Origin: CAYJGN01 sp964369635 | GTDB taxonomy: Bacteria; Bacillota; Clostridia; Oscillospirales; Ruminococcaceae | Assembly: GCA_964369635.1 (NCBI GenBank) | Contig: CAYJGN010000001.1 | Coordinates: 32,097 to 96,096 of the forward strand | DNA length: 64,000 nt | Direction of reading: 5' to 3' | The notes under the pieces: generated by a model | Told to the model about the DNA's origin: nothing | The model's input: the letters and a program-made list of their open reading frames with translations, nothing else | The model's database searches: none | Shown: positions 1 through 8,282 of the stretch, piece by piece | Layout: every line of letters starts with the position of its first letter | Numbering within the stretch: the stretch's first letter is position 1 | Position numbers and translations under genes: made by a program

Positions 1-2099
1 TTAAAGCTTGCTGGGTATTGCGAACCATTTTGGTTAAATACGTTTGGCTCAAACTCAATATTATGCGCAACCGGCCAATCGGTATCAACTGTTATGTCGG
101 TATAAATTCCATTAACTGCAACAGAAACTCCGTGCACCGCGTTGCTATTTTCATATCCTGGATCCTCAATTTTTGTCACATCCCATGTGTAAACTCTTTT
201 GCCGGATTTTAAGATATAGTAGGCGTAAGTTTTGGATGCAGTCGGATATGTAACACTTCCGACAACATAATCAACTGTACCCTTAGGTAGGTGATGATTA
301 ATAGGCGCTGAGAGATCATCGGCAGTGGTTATCGGGAAAACTTCTGCTCTATCAGCTGTAACTATAATCGCTTCACCAGGAATAGCCGTATCTATTACAG
401 CATTAACAGATATCGAAGCACCGCTCATCCCCTCGCTATGTCCTGACCAACTCGCATTAAAGTTTATCGTGCCAAGGTTTTGAACTGAAGAGGTTGATGC
501 GGGAATAGTAAACTCACCGACAAAGGTTGTATACAGTGAAGTCGCAGAGCCGTCGTCTATTGTCTCTGTGAGGGTTATTGATGAACCCCCAAGAGAGGCT
601 GTAACCGTTGAGCCTTTATAGGCAACCGCTGTTACCGAGAGCTTAGTGGAGCCGCCAACCGAAGCGGTACCCGTTGGGGTAACGCTCTTTAAGAGGTCTA
701 TTCGCCTCTCGATATTGTATGTAAGCCGCTGGCCTTTATTCTCGAAAACTATCGTATTATCCCCGACCTCAAGGTCAACAGTCTGCGAGAATTCACCATT
801 TGCATTAGGCGATATTTCAACATCGTTTACAAACGACGGGAAGTTTCCATCAGTAACGCCAAAGAATACAACCTTGTCCTCATATGTTACAAAATTAGTT
901 TGGGTAGGCTGATAGATGCTGATATTAGTAAAAAGTTGCGCGTTGTCAACTTCACCTCTGAAATACTTTATCAAAACTTCGGTACTGCCCTGATAATCTT
1001 CTAAAAGAGAAGAGATCGAGTTAAGTGCGCTTCCTCTATAGCTTGCATATTCATCGGCAGTACTTAACTGACGAAGAATCTGGTCAGGTGAAGACCAACC
1101 ATCTTCATCACCACCGAGCTTTGAGTTTGAAAGATAGAGAAACATTGGTATCTCTGCCTGCGTAGCAACTGCATCCCACCAACTTAAAACCGTCTCAAAA
1201 GGCAGAGCATCATCGGAGAGCGAAGCATAGTTATCTATGAAAATATAGTTTAAAATTCCATCGGAAACGAGTTTTTTTGTATCTGTATTTCCCTCTGATA
1301 GCGCTGAGAAGTCCCCTGTAACTTCAATACCCTCTTCTCTCGCTTCGCTATATTCCCAAACTGGGTTTAGAAAAGCACCGACAGCAACAGTTTTATTAAC
1401 TGTTCTTATATCGCGAACAACCGACGTTATAAAGTTATAGCTGTTTTCTTGCATCCAGCTATCAAGCTCCATACCAACAGCTTCCGCTCTGAAGTTTTGG
1501 TAGCTATAATCTGTTTTTTCATTGTATATATTTTCAAGGGTCATTCCGGTTATATCATAGTTTTCGGTAATATAAACTGCAAGGGCGCTGTTCTTATCTA
1601 TTGTTGCCGCCGAAACAGCACCATCGAGCGCCGCAAATATGTTATGGTTTACAAAAACATAACGCTCATCAGTTTGAAATCTATCGATTATATAAGCAAG
1701 TATATCAAATCCTGCCGCGCTCTCCATACTATCGGTATTAAAAAGAGCCTTGCCATCATAGGTGCTATCAATAATAACCGTATTAAATTCATACTCTTCG
1801 ATTTGAGCGAGCGCTTTATCAATTTCCGCCCTTATTAAATCGTCGTTTGTTGCTTCAGCTGTGAGAATATCCTCACCTGAAACAAGATGAATAGCAGACA
1901 TCTTAACAGGTAGATTAAATGCTATCTCCTCATCGAGCGGGTCGATATATCCATATTCCCCGCCATTATCCTCGCTCTCACCAAAAACTGCATATTCACC
2001 TGCAACATCACTTGCATCGGCATCATTAATTGAGAAGGCTGTTGCAACAATAGTCACCGCTAAAATGGCGATAAGCAACCTCGACAATATTTTTAACAT
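1..2099 (-). CDS. Exported glycosyl-hydrolase-like cell-surface protein, C-terminus cut off by window edge
   Basis: The reading frame is open from an ATG at 2099 to the window edge (about 699 residues read, no stop), so the C-terminus is missing. The start has a GGAGG site and is followed by a signal-peptide-like segment (residues 2-22, LKILSRLLIAILAVTIVA). Residues about 50-390 look like a TIM-barrel glycosidase-like domain of the kind found in GHL10 proteins: they have alternating beta/alpha character, NTVIIDSTYDG and VAVGAFLNP. Residues about 420-560 are Ser/Thr/Val-rich, Ig/bacterial-surface-like repeats. In related Clostridia such proteins often end in an N-acetylmuramoyl-L-alanine amidase domain; that part would lie outside the window and is not seen. 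The gene starts 13 nt after the stop of the next upstream gene, another GHL10-type protein, so they are probably co-transcribed. Role in cell-wall or surface glycan metabolism is inferred. Confidence 0.6.
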   Translation of the reverse strand, partial: MLKILSRLLIAILAVTIVATAFSINDADASDVAGEYAVFGESEDNGGEYGYIDPLDEEIAFNLPVKMSAIHLVSGEDILTAEATNDDLIRAEIDKALAQIEEYEFNTVIIDSTYDGKALFNTDSMESAAGFDILAYIIDRFQTDERYVFVNHNIFAALDGAVSAATIDKNSALAVYITENYDITGMTLENIYNEKTDYSYQNFRAEAVGMELDSWMQENSYNFITSVVRDIRTVNKTVAVGAFLNPVWEYSEAREEGIEVTGDFSALSEGNTDTKKLVSDGILNYIFIDNYASLSDDALPFETVLSWWDAVATQAEIPMFLYLSNSKLGGDEDGWSSPDQILRQLSTADEYASYRGSALNSISSLLEDYQGSTEVLIKYFRGEVDNAQLFTNISIYQPTQTNFVTYEDKVVFFGVTDGNFPSFVNDVEISPNANGEFSQTVDLEVGDNTIVFENKGQRLTYNIERRIDLLKSVTPTGTASVGGSTKLSVTAVAYKGSTVTASLGGSSITLTETIDDGSATSLYTTFVGEFTIPASTSSVQNLGTINFNASWSGHSEGMSGASISVNAVIDTAIPGEAIIVTADRAEVFPITTADDLSAPINHHLPKGTVDYVVGSVTYPTASKTYAYYILKSGKRVYTWDVTKIEDPGYENSNAVHGVSVAVNGIYTDITVDTDWPVAHNIEFEPNVFNQNGSQYPASF

Positions 2100-2112
2100 C
2101 CAAAATCCTCCG

Positions 2113-3357
2113 CTATATAATTATCTTAATTTTTTCAAGCTCAGAACTTACGATATCAGCTATATTCTCATTTGGAGAAAATATATAGTCATAACCGTAA
2201 AATACTATTCCATCAACTTCATTTTCTATCGAAGTTTCAACCATACGCGAGACAACATCTTCATTTGATACCCATTCAAGCTCACCGCTTCCAGCGAATG
2301 AATCAACTTCGTTTATCTTGTGAAATGTTATCCCAACATAAATTTTGATATCTGCTGACTTTTTTGATATCCAAGATTTTAACGTCTCGGTAAAAGGGGC
2401 TGTTTCATTTTCAAAACCATAGTATATCTGTGGGCAGATATAATCGATATAGCCACTTTCTGAAATCCATAGCTCAACATCGGCATATTGCATATTATAG
2501 TTGTTATCAATATTCCCCTGCGGACTAATCCCAAAAAGCATATCCTCATCATATTCTTTAATGGTTTTATATACCTGCGAAACCATATAGTTTATCCTAT
2601 CAAACCGAAGCGTTTCTATATCATAGCTCCCACCTTCGGAGAGGTAGTAGTCATAATAGGGCTTATCGACGTAATAATCAGTCTGCGGATAGAAGTAGTC
2701 ATCGAAATGGATACCATCGAGCTGATAGTTTGATATAAGCTCTAAAACGCCTGAAACAATTAGCTCGGTAACCTCAAGCGATAATGGGTTTAGATAAACG
2801 CCATTGTCTGTGGATAAAATATTCATGCTTTTATTATTATACCACTCATAGATGATATTGTCATCAGTTAGTTCTCTTTCATTATCTCCTAAAACTCTAT
2901 ATGGATTAATCCATCCGTGAATTTGCATATTATATTCATTAGATATCTCTATCATTATCTCAAGTGGATCAAACGGAAGTGGGTCACCGCCAACACCCGT
3001 TATAAGATGCGATGTTGGAAATATATCCGATTTATAGAGCGCATCAGAAAAGGGGCGCAGATGGACAAATAAAGCATTCAAATTAATGCTTTTTGCATTT
3101 ATAACAACATCGGTAAAAAGCAAGCGAAACTCCTCCTCGCTTTTTCCTGTTAGAATATCCATAAATTCAAGATATGATATCCAAACACCCCTTATTTCTT
3201 CCCCCTCTAACATACGAACACTCTCAAACTCTTCCGCTATGCGCGAATTCATATTTAAATCAAATGACTCGCCTGAGGTTTCAAGCTTATTTCCACTTGA
3301 AAAATAGACCGCTACAAAAATAAATATTAAAATTATCGGTAAAATTATCTTTTTCAA
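2113..3357 (-). CDS. GHL10 (DUF187-type) family 10 glycosyl-hydrolase-like membrane-anchored protein
   Basis: 414 aa. The family signature is clear: IRGVWISYLEF near residue 55, then NALFVHLRPFSDALY, IHGWINPYR and LDGIHFDDYFYP, all typical of the GHL10 TIM barrel (YngK-like). These are thought to cleave peptidoglycan-associated or other glycosidic bonds; no substrate is visible here. An uncleaved-looking hydrophobic segment (KKIILPIILIFIFVAVYF) at the N-terminus suggests membrane anchoring. I chose a TTG start at 3357 because AAAGGAGGG lies just upstream; the longer open frame back to 3441 overlaps the divergent gene and lacks a ribosome site. The 73-bp gap to the plus-strand gene at 3431 must hold both promoters. 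Confidence 0.75.
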   Translation of the reverse strand: MKKIILPIILIFIFVAVYFSSGNKLETSGESFDLNMNSRIAEEFESVRMLEGEEIRGVWISYLEFMDILTGKSEEEFRLLFTDVVINAKSINLNALFVHLRPFSDALYKSDIFPTSHLITGVGGDPLPFDPLEIMIEISNEYNMQIHGWINPYRVLGDNERELTDDNIIYEWYNNKSMNILSTDNGVYLNPLSLEVTELIVSGVLELISNYQLDGIHFDDYFYPQTDYYVDKPYYDYYLSEGGSYDIETLRFDRINYMVSQVYKTIKEYDEDMLFGISPQGNIDNNYNMQYADVELWISESGYIDYICPQIYYGFENETAPFTETLKSWISKKSADIKIYVGITFHKINEVDSFAGSGELEWVSNEDVVSRMVETSIENEVDGIVFYGYDYIFSPNENIADIVSSELEKIKIII

Positions 3358-3430
3358 TTCTATCACCCTCCTTTTCACTATATTTATTAAAAAGGCATAA
3401 TATAACACAAATATTAAAGGCGGTGGCATT

Positions 3431-4294
3431 TTGAAAGACAAATTATCATTTAGTGAACAGCTTACCTACTATAACAAAATGGCTCTTGAATACAACAAAA
3501 AAAATATTAAATCAGAGTTCGAGGAAGATGAAATTAAACCGGTAAAATCTGAGATAAAAGAAGATAGCGATATCTCTATAGAAACAATCTCTGCGAAAAA
3601 AAAGAAAAGTCTTGAAAGTAAACCAACTGAAAAGAAATTAAAGATTCAAAAGCAGCCTCTCCCGACCTCTTATGAAGAGAGGGTTCGAGAGCAATTTGGA
3701 CTGCCAAGTTCTCAAAAAGATGCAGATGTAAAAACTGTTGCAACTCCAACAAACAGCGAGTCGACGGTACCAGTTTCCGATGACTTATTTACCCCGCGTT
3801 TTCCAGATGTCGATAGGGACAGTTTTGACTACCCCTTTGATAAACCCGATAAAAATGATATCTACGCCCAGTTTAACGACGATACAGATTTCAATCTCTA
3901 TCAGCAGTTTCTTCGTCAAAACCCTAAGGAAGGCCGTTTTCGTTCGCGGGTTTTCACCGGTAGAGGCTCTGTTCCGTTAAATGGAGCAACCGTCACTATT
4001 AGTAAAGTTTTTGGAGATTCAAAATTTGTTTTTGATAAACTACAAACAGACAGCTCCGGACTCACGCCGATAATAAACCTCCCTGCCCCAAGAAAAGAAT
4101 TATCGCAGACTCCCGATGGCGAGAAACTCCCCTATTCACTTTATAATATCGAAATAGAGTCCGACGGGTTTAATAAAATGACTTTTCGTGACGTTGCAAT
4201 CTATGAAGAAATGCTGGCTGTTCAACAGGCATATATGACCCCAACTGCAAATAGACCACAGCAAATCGTACTCGAAAAACAACCAAATTTATAA
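3431..4294 (+). CDS. Hypothetical protein with acidic/basic N-terminal linker and carboxypeptidase-regulatory-like C-terminal domain
   Basis: 287 aa, TTG start preceded by AAAGGCGGTGG. Residues 1-150 are highly charged and Lys/Glu-rich, low complexity and probably disordered. Residues about 168-275 (RVFTGRGSVPLNGATVTISKV ... LYNIEIESDGFNKMTFRDVAI) resemble a small beta-sandwich of the carboxypeptidase regulatory / Cna-B-like type, with the usual pattern of a ligand-like strand, a glycine turn and a YNIEIESDG strand. No signal peptide is visible. It lies 10 nt upstream of the SpoIID-like/peptidoglycan-binding gene and is surely co-transcribed. In Clostridia similar pairs are annotated as spore cortex-lytic proteins; that is family knowledge, not proof. 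Likely partner or scaffold in spore or cell-wall processing. Confidence 0.5.
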   Translation: MKDKLSFSEQLTYYNKMALEYNKKNIKSEFEEDEIKPVKSEIKEDSDISIETISAKKKKSLESKPTEKKLKIQKQPLPTSYEERVREQFGLPSSQKDADVKTVATPTNSESTVPVSDDLFTPRFPDVDRDSFDYPFDKPDKNDIYAQFNDDTDFNLYQQFLRQNPKEGRFRSRVFTGRGSVPLNGATVTISKVFGDSKFVFDKLQTDSSGLTPIINLPAPRKELSQTPDGEKLPYSLYNIEIESDGFNKMTFRDVAIYEEMLAVQQAYMTPTANRPQQIVLEKQPNL

Positions 4295-4304
4295 AGGAGG
4301 TAGC

Positions 4305-5657
4305 ATGGCTCAAGTAACACCTGTTATTCCGGAAATTATAACAGTTCATCTTGGTGCGCCAAACTCTGACGCTGAAAACATCCAAGTAGCTTTTCCGGAA
4401 TATATAAAAAACGTAGCATCAAGCGAAATATATCCAACTTGGCCAGAGAGCGCACTCCGCGCTAATATCTATGCGCAGATATCATTCGCGCTAAACAGAA
4501 TTTATACCGAATGGTACCCGAGTAGAGGATATAATTTTGATATAACTGCAAGCCCTTCATTTGATCAGAAATTTGCTGCAAACCGCGAGATATTTAATAA
4601 TATTAGTGTAATTGTCGATGAGATATTTAATGATTATCTCGTCCGAGATGGCAGTATCGAGCCTCTTTTTGCGCAATACTGCGATGGAATTAAAGTAACC
4701 TGTGATGGTATGTCCCAATGGGGCACGGTCGACCTTGCAGAAGAAGGAAAAACTCCTCTTGAAATTCTAAAATTCTACTATGGCGATGATATCAGCATAG
4801 TTGAAAATACTCCAGTTCAATCAATAGAAGAGAGCTATCCAGGTACACCGCTCAAAATTAATGATGCGAATAGCGATGTTTTCCGAATACAAACGCAACT
4901 AAACAAAATTCAAGAAAGCTACCCTGCTATAACTCGAATTCAAAATGTTGATGGTGTTTTCGGTGAACAGACAAAATCAGCAGTTGAAATATTTCAAGAT
5001 GTCTTCTCATTGCCAGTCACTGGCATAGTTGATAAAGCAACTTGGTATAAGATAAACTACATATTCAATAGCGTGAAGAAACTCGCCGAGCTCGATAGTG
5101 AAGGCCTTGTTTATGATGAAGTTCGCCGCCCGTATGATAGCGTTCTTCGCTTGGGGAATGCTGGTGTTGAAGTTCAAATACTACAGTATTACCTAAACGT
5201 TCTTGCATACTTCAATTCAAATCTTCTTCTTATCCCTTCAAGCGGAATATTTGATGATGCAACTTTAAGTGCGGTAGTACAGTTTCAAAACTATTTCGGC
5301 CTTGATCCCGATGGAATTGTAGGCCCTATTACTTGGAATGAAATCCTAAAACAATACAATAAAACTATTCGAGCGCTCCCTGAAGGATATGAGCTTGAAA
5401 ATGCAAAGCTCTATCCTGGCTATATCCTTCGGATAGGTATTTCAAACCAAGATGTTCGCGACCTTCAAGGATATTTAAATCTAATAGCTGAAAAGACAGG
5501 AGAAATATCACCCTTACCCCAAACTGGATATTATGGTGAGCTGACAGCAGCCGCAGTTAAAACACTTCAAGAAAAATTCGACCTTGACACGACTGGTAGC
5601 GTTGGTCCTGCAACTTGGTTTAAAATAACAGAGTACTATAATCAGTTAAACAGATAA
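4305..5657 (+). CDS. Peptidoglycan-binding protein with SpoIID/SleC-like motif and three PG_binding_1 domains
   Basis: 450 aa, ATG with AAAGGAGG 6 nt upstream. Residues about 25-165 contain a helical segment (ALRANIYAQISFALNRIYTEW) and CDGMSQWGT (133-141) followed by LAEEGKTPLEILKFYYG. This matches the C-terminal signature of SpoIID/LytB lytic transglycosylases and SleC cortex-lytic enzymes (GMSQWGA ... EGK ... ILKYYY). Three PG_binding_1 modules follow at about 190-250, 285-345 and 375-440, each ending in a GxxGPxTW-like motif. There is no signal peptide, unusual for a wall enzyme but compatible with action in the mother cell or forespore. The catalytic glutamate cannot be assigned by eye. 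Probably acts on spore cortex peptidoglycan during sporulation or germination; this implies a spore former. Confidence 0.6.
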   Translation: MAQVTPVIPEIITVHLGAPNSDAENIQVAFPEYIKNVASSEIYPTWPESALRANIYAQISFALNRIYTEWYPSRGYNFDITASPSFDQKFAANREIFNNISVIVDEIFNDYLVRDGSIEPLFAQYCDGIKVTCDGMSQWGTVDLAEEGKTPLEILKFYYGDDISIVENTPVQSIEESYPGTPLKINDANSDVFRIQTQLNKIQESYPAITRIQNVDGVFGEQTKSAVEIFQDVFSLPVTGIVDKATWYKINYIFNSVKKLAELDSEGLVYDEVRRPYDSVLRLGNAGVEVQILQYYLNVLAYFNSNLLLIPSSGIFDDATLSAVVQFQNYFGLDPDGIVGPITWNEILKQYNKTIRALPEGYELENAKLYPGYILRIGISNQDVRDLQGYLNLIAEKTGEISPLPQTGYYGELTAAAVKTLQEKFDLDTTGSVGPATWFKITEYYNQLNR

Positions 5658-5689
5658 TGTTAATATAGCTAATTAAAAAACGATACAGA

Positions 5690-5745
5690 TAAAAACAATC
5701 TAACTCTTCATCATAAATGAACTGTTAGATTGTTATTGTTTTATA
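5690..5745. terminator. Bidirectional intrinsic terminator between convergent genes
   Basis: An 11-bp perfect stem (arms 5694-5704 and 5724-5734) is flanked by an A-run on the left and a T-rich stretch on the right. It can therefore end transcription of both the peptidoglycan-binding gene (+) and the acetyltransferase (-). Confidence 0.8.
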
Positions 5746-5757
5746 TAATTGGTGTAT

Positions 5758-6396
5758 TCATAGTCTTCGCGCAATTTCTGCTTTAACAAATGCGAAGTCG
5801 CTATTTGAAAGAATAGGGATTAAATCGTTGATTTCAGCTATTGGTTTTTCCCACCATTTAAATTTCTGCATTAGCTCAATTAACTCGTCATCAAAGCGCT
5901 TTCTTATAAGCTTTGCAGGGTTTCCTGCTACAATCGTATAAGGCATTACATCACTCGCTAAAACGCTATTTGCACCTATAATCGCTCCATTGCCAATATT
6001 AACACCAGGCAAGATAGTTGTATTCTGACCGATCCAAACATCGTTTCCGATAACAGTATCACCTTTAAATGGGAGCTCTGACATCGGCGGAACATCTTGT
6101 TCCCAACCCTCAAATATATAGAATGGAAAAGTTGAAACTGCGTTCATTTGATGATTAGCACCATTCATTATAAAAGTGACGCTTGAAGCTATCTGACAAA
6201 AACTACCTATAATAAGCTTATCACCATAAAAATCATAATGGTGAGTAACATGGTTTTCAAAATCTTTATCTGAAAAATATGTAAAATCACCTACAATGAT
6301 ATTTGGATTTGTTATAGTTGGTTTTACATAAGTTACCGTATCAATTCCATTTACAGGGTAAATGCTGTTAGGATTTGGAATTTTACCATCTTTCAT
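5758..6396 (-). CDS. Vat/CatB-type xenobiotic O-acetyltransferase (left-handed beta-helix)
   Basis: 212 aa, the length of the Vat and CatB families. The left-handed beta-helix hexapeptide repeats are plain (VIGNDVWIGQNTTILPGVNIGNGAIIG, about 115-145). The acceptor-side motif FIMNGANHQM places a histidine at residue 82, the same number as the catalytic histidine of streptogramin A acetyltransferases. N-terminal PNSIYPVNG and VKPTITNPNIIVGDFTY also align with Vat proteins from memory. It would transfer acetyl from acetyl-CoA to a hydroxyl of a streptogramin, chloramphenicol or other acceptor. Many chromosomal members have no proven drug substrate, so resistance is only a possibility. Good ribosome site (GGAGGAG). 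It stands alone with its own terminator. Confidence 0.8.
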   Translation of the reverse strand: MKDGKIPNPNSIYPVNGIDTVTYVKPTITNPNIIVGDFTYFSDKDFENHVTHHYDFYGDKLIIGSFCQIASSVTFIMNGANHQMNAVSTFPFYIFEGWEQDVPPMSELPFKGDTVIGNDVWIGQNTTILPGVNIGNGAIIGANSVLASDVMPYTIVAGNPAKLIRKRFDDELIELMQKFKWWEKPIAEINDLIPILSNSDFAFVKAEIARRL

Positions 6397-6540
6397 TTAA
6401 ACTCCTCCATTTCTATTGTATAAGCAGTATTTAGCATAATTATACCTCAATAAAAATATGAATACAAGGAAAATAACTATTAAATAATAGCTATGTAACT
6501 ATAAGTTTTTATTTTTTTAACAGTAGCCTTTATCTCTCAA

Positions 6541-6595
6541 AAAAAAAGACGGATAATCAAATAACTGAAGTTTTGATAATATCCGTCTTTATTAT
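6541..6595 (-). terminator. Intrinsic terminator of the DUF2628 gene
   Basis: A 10-bp perfect stem (6545-6554 with 6581-6590), containing a second inner pairing, is followed on the minus strand by a run of T (the A-tract at 6539-6547). It lies about 70 bp beyond the stop at 6663. Confidence 0.75.
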
Positions 6596-6662
6596 TTAGT
6601 TTGCTATCGCAGTGATTATATCAAGTCAAAAGATATGCTATTTTCATCTGAAATAAGTCTAC

Positions 6663-7103
6663 TTACTGTGAAAATGCATTAATCATCATATTATTCATAA
6701 TCGACATAACTGCAATATATGCAAGATATCCTATAACTATTGAAAAAATTGAAGTTCCACCTTTTGCTGTTAAATATCTGATTTTATCATCAGGGTGCAT
6801 ATTTTTCGACTTATCAGCATAGGATTTCACCTGTTTTCTATAAAAATAATTACCAAAAAATCCAGTAATAAAACACACTCCAACCGATGAAACAACCGAA
6901 GCAATAGTTCCAAAAAAACCAAAGAAAAAAGTTATAAAAAACATACTAATCGCGAAAACATTCTGCTTGCGATATAAAAGCCAAGGTGTTGAAAAGATAA
7001 ATGCCATAACATTAAATGAAATCATCTTCTTATCACCTAATAATTCAAACTTTTTCTCATAGTATTCTTTATAGTTGTTTCCAACCAGTAAATGTTCTTC
7101 CAT
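6663..7103 (-). CDS. DUF2628-type small membrane protein
   Basis: 146 aa. The N-terminal third has the DUF2628 pattern: EYYEKKFELLGDKKMISFNVMAFIFSTPWLLYRKQN, i.e. Phe-x-Asn followed by a PxWLLYRK motif. Three hydrophobic segments (about 28-43, 48-85 and 118-138) indicate an integral membrane protein with a cytoplasmic charged loop (KSYADKSKNMHPDDKIRY). Function of the family is unknown. AGGAGTGG lies 4-5 nt before the ATG. It is monocistronic with its own terminator and no obvious functional neighbour. Confidence 0.6.
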   Translation of the reverse strand: MEEHLLVGNNYKEYYEKKFELLGDKKMISFNVMAFIFSTPWLLYRKQNVFAISMFFITFFFGFFGTIASVVSSVGVCFITGFFGNYFYRKQVKSYADKSKNMHPDDKIRYLTAKGGTSIFSIVIGYLAYIAVMSIMNNMMINAFSQ

Positions 7104-7475
7104 AAAACCACTCCTATCCTCACATATAATAACAGAAGCATGCTAATAAATCAATAAAATAATATAAAATAATCTTCACTTCGTTTGATTATTTATAACT
7201 TTATCTTATGCCTTGTCCTCGCCACTTGCATGGCATGCGGACAAATGGCTAATTTATATTATATTTCTTCTAAATATAATATAAATAATCTTCACTTCGT
7301 TTGATTATTTATAACTTTATCTTATGGCGTAGGACAAGGATGCCCTACATACCTAATTTATATCAGAATTTTCAAAACAAAACACAAAAGCAACCTGTAA
7401 ACCTTTTATACTTTATAGCAAAGTAGCAGTCAATCTTTATGATTAACTGCTACTTAACACTGTTTTACTATTAAA
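7104..7475. repeat. Gene-free stretch with two 40-bp direct repeats and variable hairpin cores
   Basis: No gene is visible. Positions 7171-7210 and 7287-7326 are identical over 40 bp, and a shorter word (TAATTTATAT) recurs at 7250-7259 and 7354-7363. The two units therefore share flanks but differ in the middle: one core reads CCTTGTCC ... GCATGGCATGC, the other GTAGGACAAGGATGCCCTAC. Both cores are partly palindromic. They look like two copies of a small intergenic repeat whose central hairpin has diverged or been exchanged; related words occur near 38.2 kb. Confidence 0.55.
7421..7455 (-). terminator. Hairpin after the BtpA-like gene, probable operon end
   Basis: Stem AAGTAGCAGT (7421-7430) with ACTGCTACTT (7446-7455), plus an inner AATC/GATT pairing. 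It sits 20 bp past the stop at 7476. The T-tract on the minus strand is weak, so the call as terminator is by position. Confidence 0.5.
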
Positions 7476-8273
7476 TTAACCTATGCTCTTTAAATTTTTC
7501 ATATATTCTTTTACGATATTTGCATCGATCTGCGCACCGCGCACTCCGCCCTCAAAGCAAGAACCAACGAGTGCAGCATCTGCATACTTCATCCTTGAAG
7601 CAACATTCTCGACATTAGTGCCACCACCGAGTACCACAGGCATATCGGGACGAAACTCTTTTATATCGCAAACCATTCTGTTGTTAATCTCTTCATCAGG
7701 ATGGAAAACTTCAACTGCCTCAGCGCCAACCATAGAAGCCTGCGCTACAAGCGAGAGGAGTTTCTTCTTATCATATTCACCAAGGAAATGATATCCTGAA
7801 ATTTCAGCTATCATATCAACGTTTTGAGCACCTATTTTGTTTCTATATTCAAAAACCTTTATAGGATTTGCTTCTATTGTTCCAAAAGCAGATTCGGTTT
7901 TTCCAATAAGCGCTGTGCACCTTGTGAAATCAGCCCCAACAGCTTTACAGGCAGCAAGTGATGGAGTTATGCAGTTCCACATAAGTTGAACACCGATTTT
8001 AAAATCAGGGCCCACTGCCCTCTTCACTTCGTTCGCTATAACAGAAATAGTCGAAACCCTTGCATAGTCGGTATCATCAGTTGACGGATAAACTCTATCG
8101 ACCGACTGAACTAAGGCACCATGCGCCCCACCCTCAACAAGCAGTTTCGCCGCTGTTACCGCTTTTTCAATACTTCTCTCGATATCACCATCTTGATAAT
8201 AAGCAGTACCTGGAAGCGGTTTTAGATGAATAAGTCCAAATATGAGCTTGTTGCCTAAATTTTCTTTAAACAT
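7476..8273 (-). CDS. BtpA/SgcQ family TIM-barrel protein
   Basis: 265 aa, the usual length. Family features are IFGLIHLKPLPGTAYY at the N-terminus, GAHGALVQSVDR, GVQLMWNCITPSLAACKAVGADFTRC, AEISGYHF and VVLGGGTNVENV near the C-terminus, the last a phosphate-binding-like glycine loop. BtpA was named for a role in photosystem I biogenesis, and SgcQ occurs in a sugar-metabolism cluster; the reaction is not established. In this operon, next to a PfkB kinase and nucleoside hydrolase, an enzyme acting on a phosphorylated sugar is the simplest inference. It is the last gene of the transporter operon, 9 nt after the kinase stop, with ribosome site AGGAG. Confidence 0.75.
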   Translation of the reverse strand: MFKENLGNKLIFGLIHLKPLPGTAYYQDGDIERSIEKAVTAAKLLVEGGAHGALVQSVDRVYPSTDDTDYARVSTISVIANEVKRAVGPDFKIGVQLMWNCITPSLAACKAVGADFTRCTALIGKTESAFGTIEANPIKVFEYRNKIGAQNVDMIAEISGYHFLGEYDKKKLLSLVAQASMVGAEAVEVFHPDEEINNRMVCDIKEFRPDMPVVLGGGTNVENVASRMKYADAALVGSCFEGGVRGAQIDANIVKEYMKNLKSIG

Positions 8274-8282
8274 TTGTATCTC

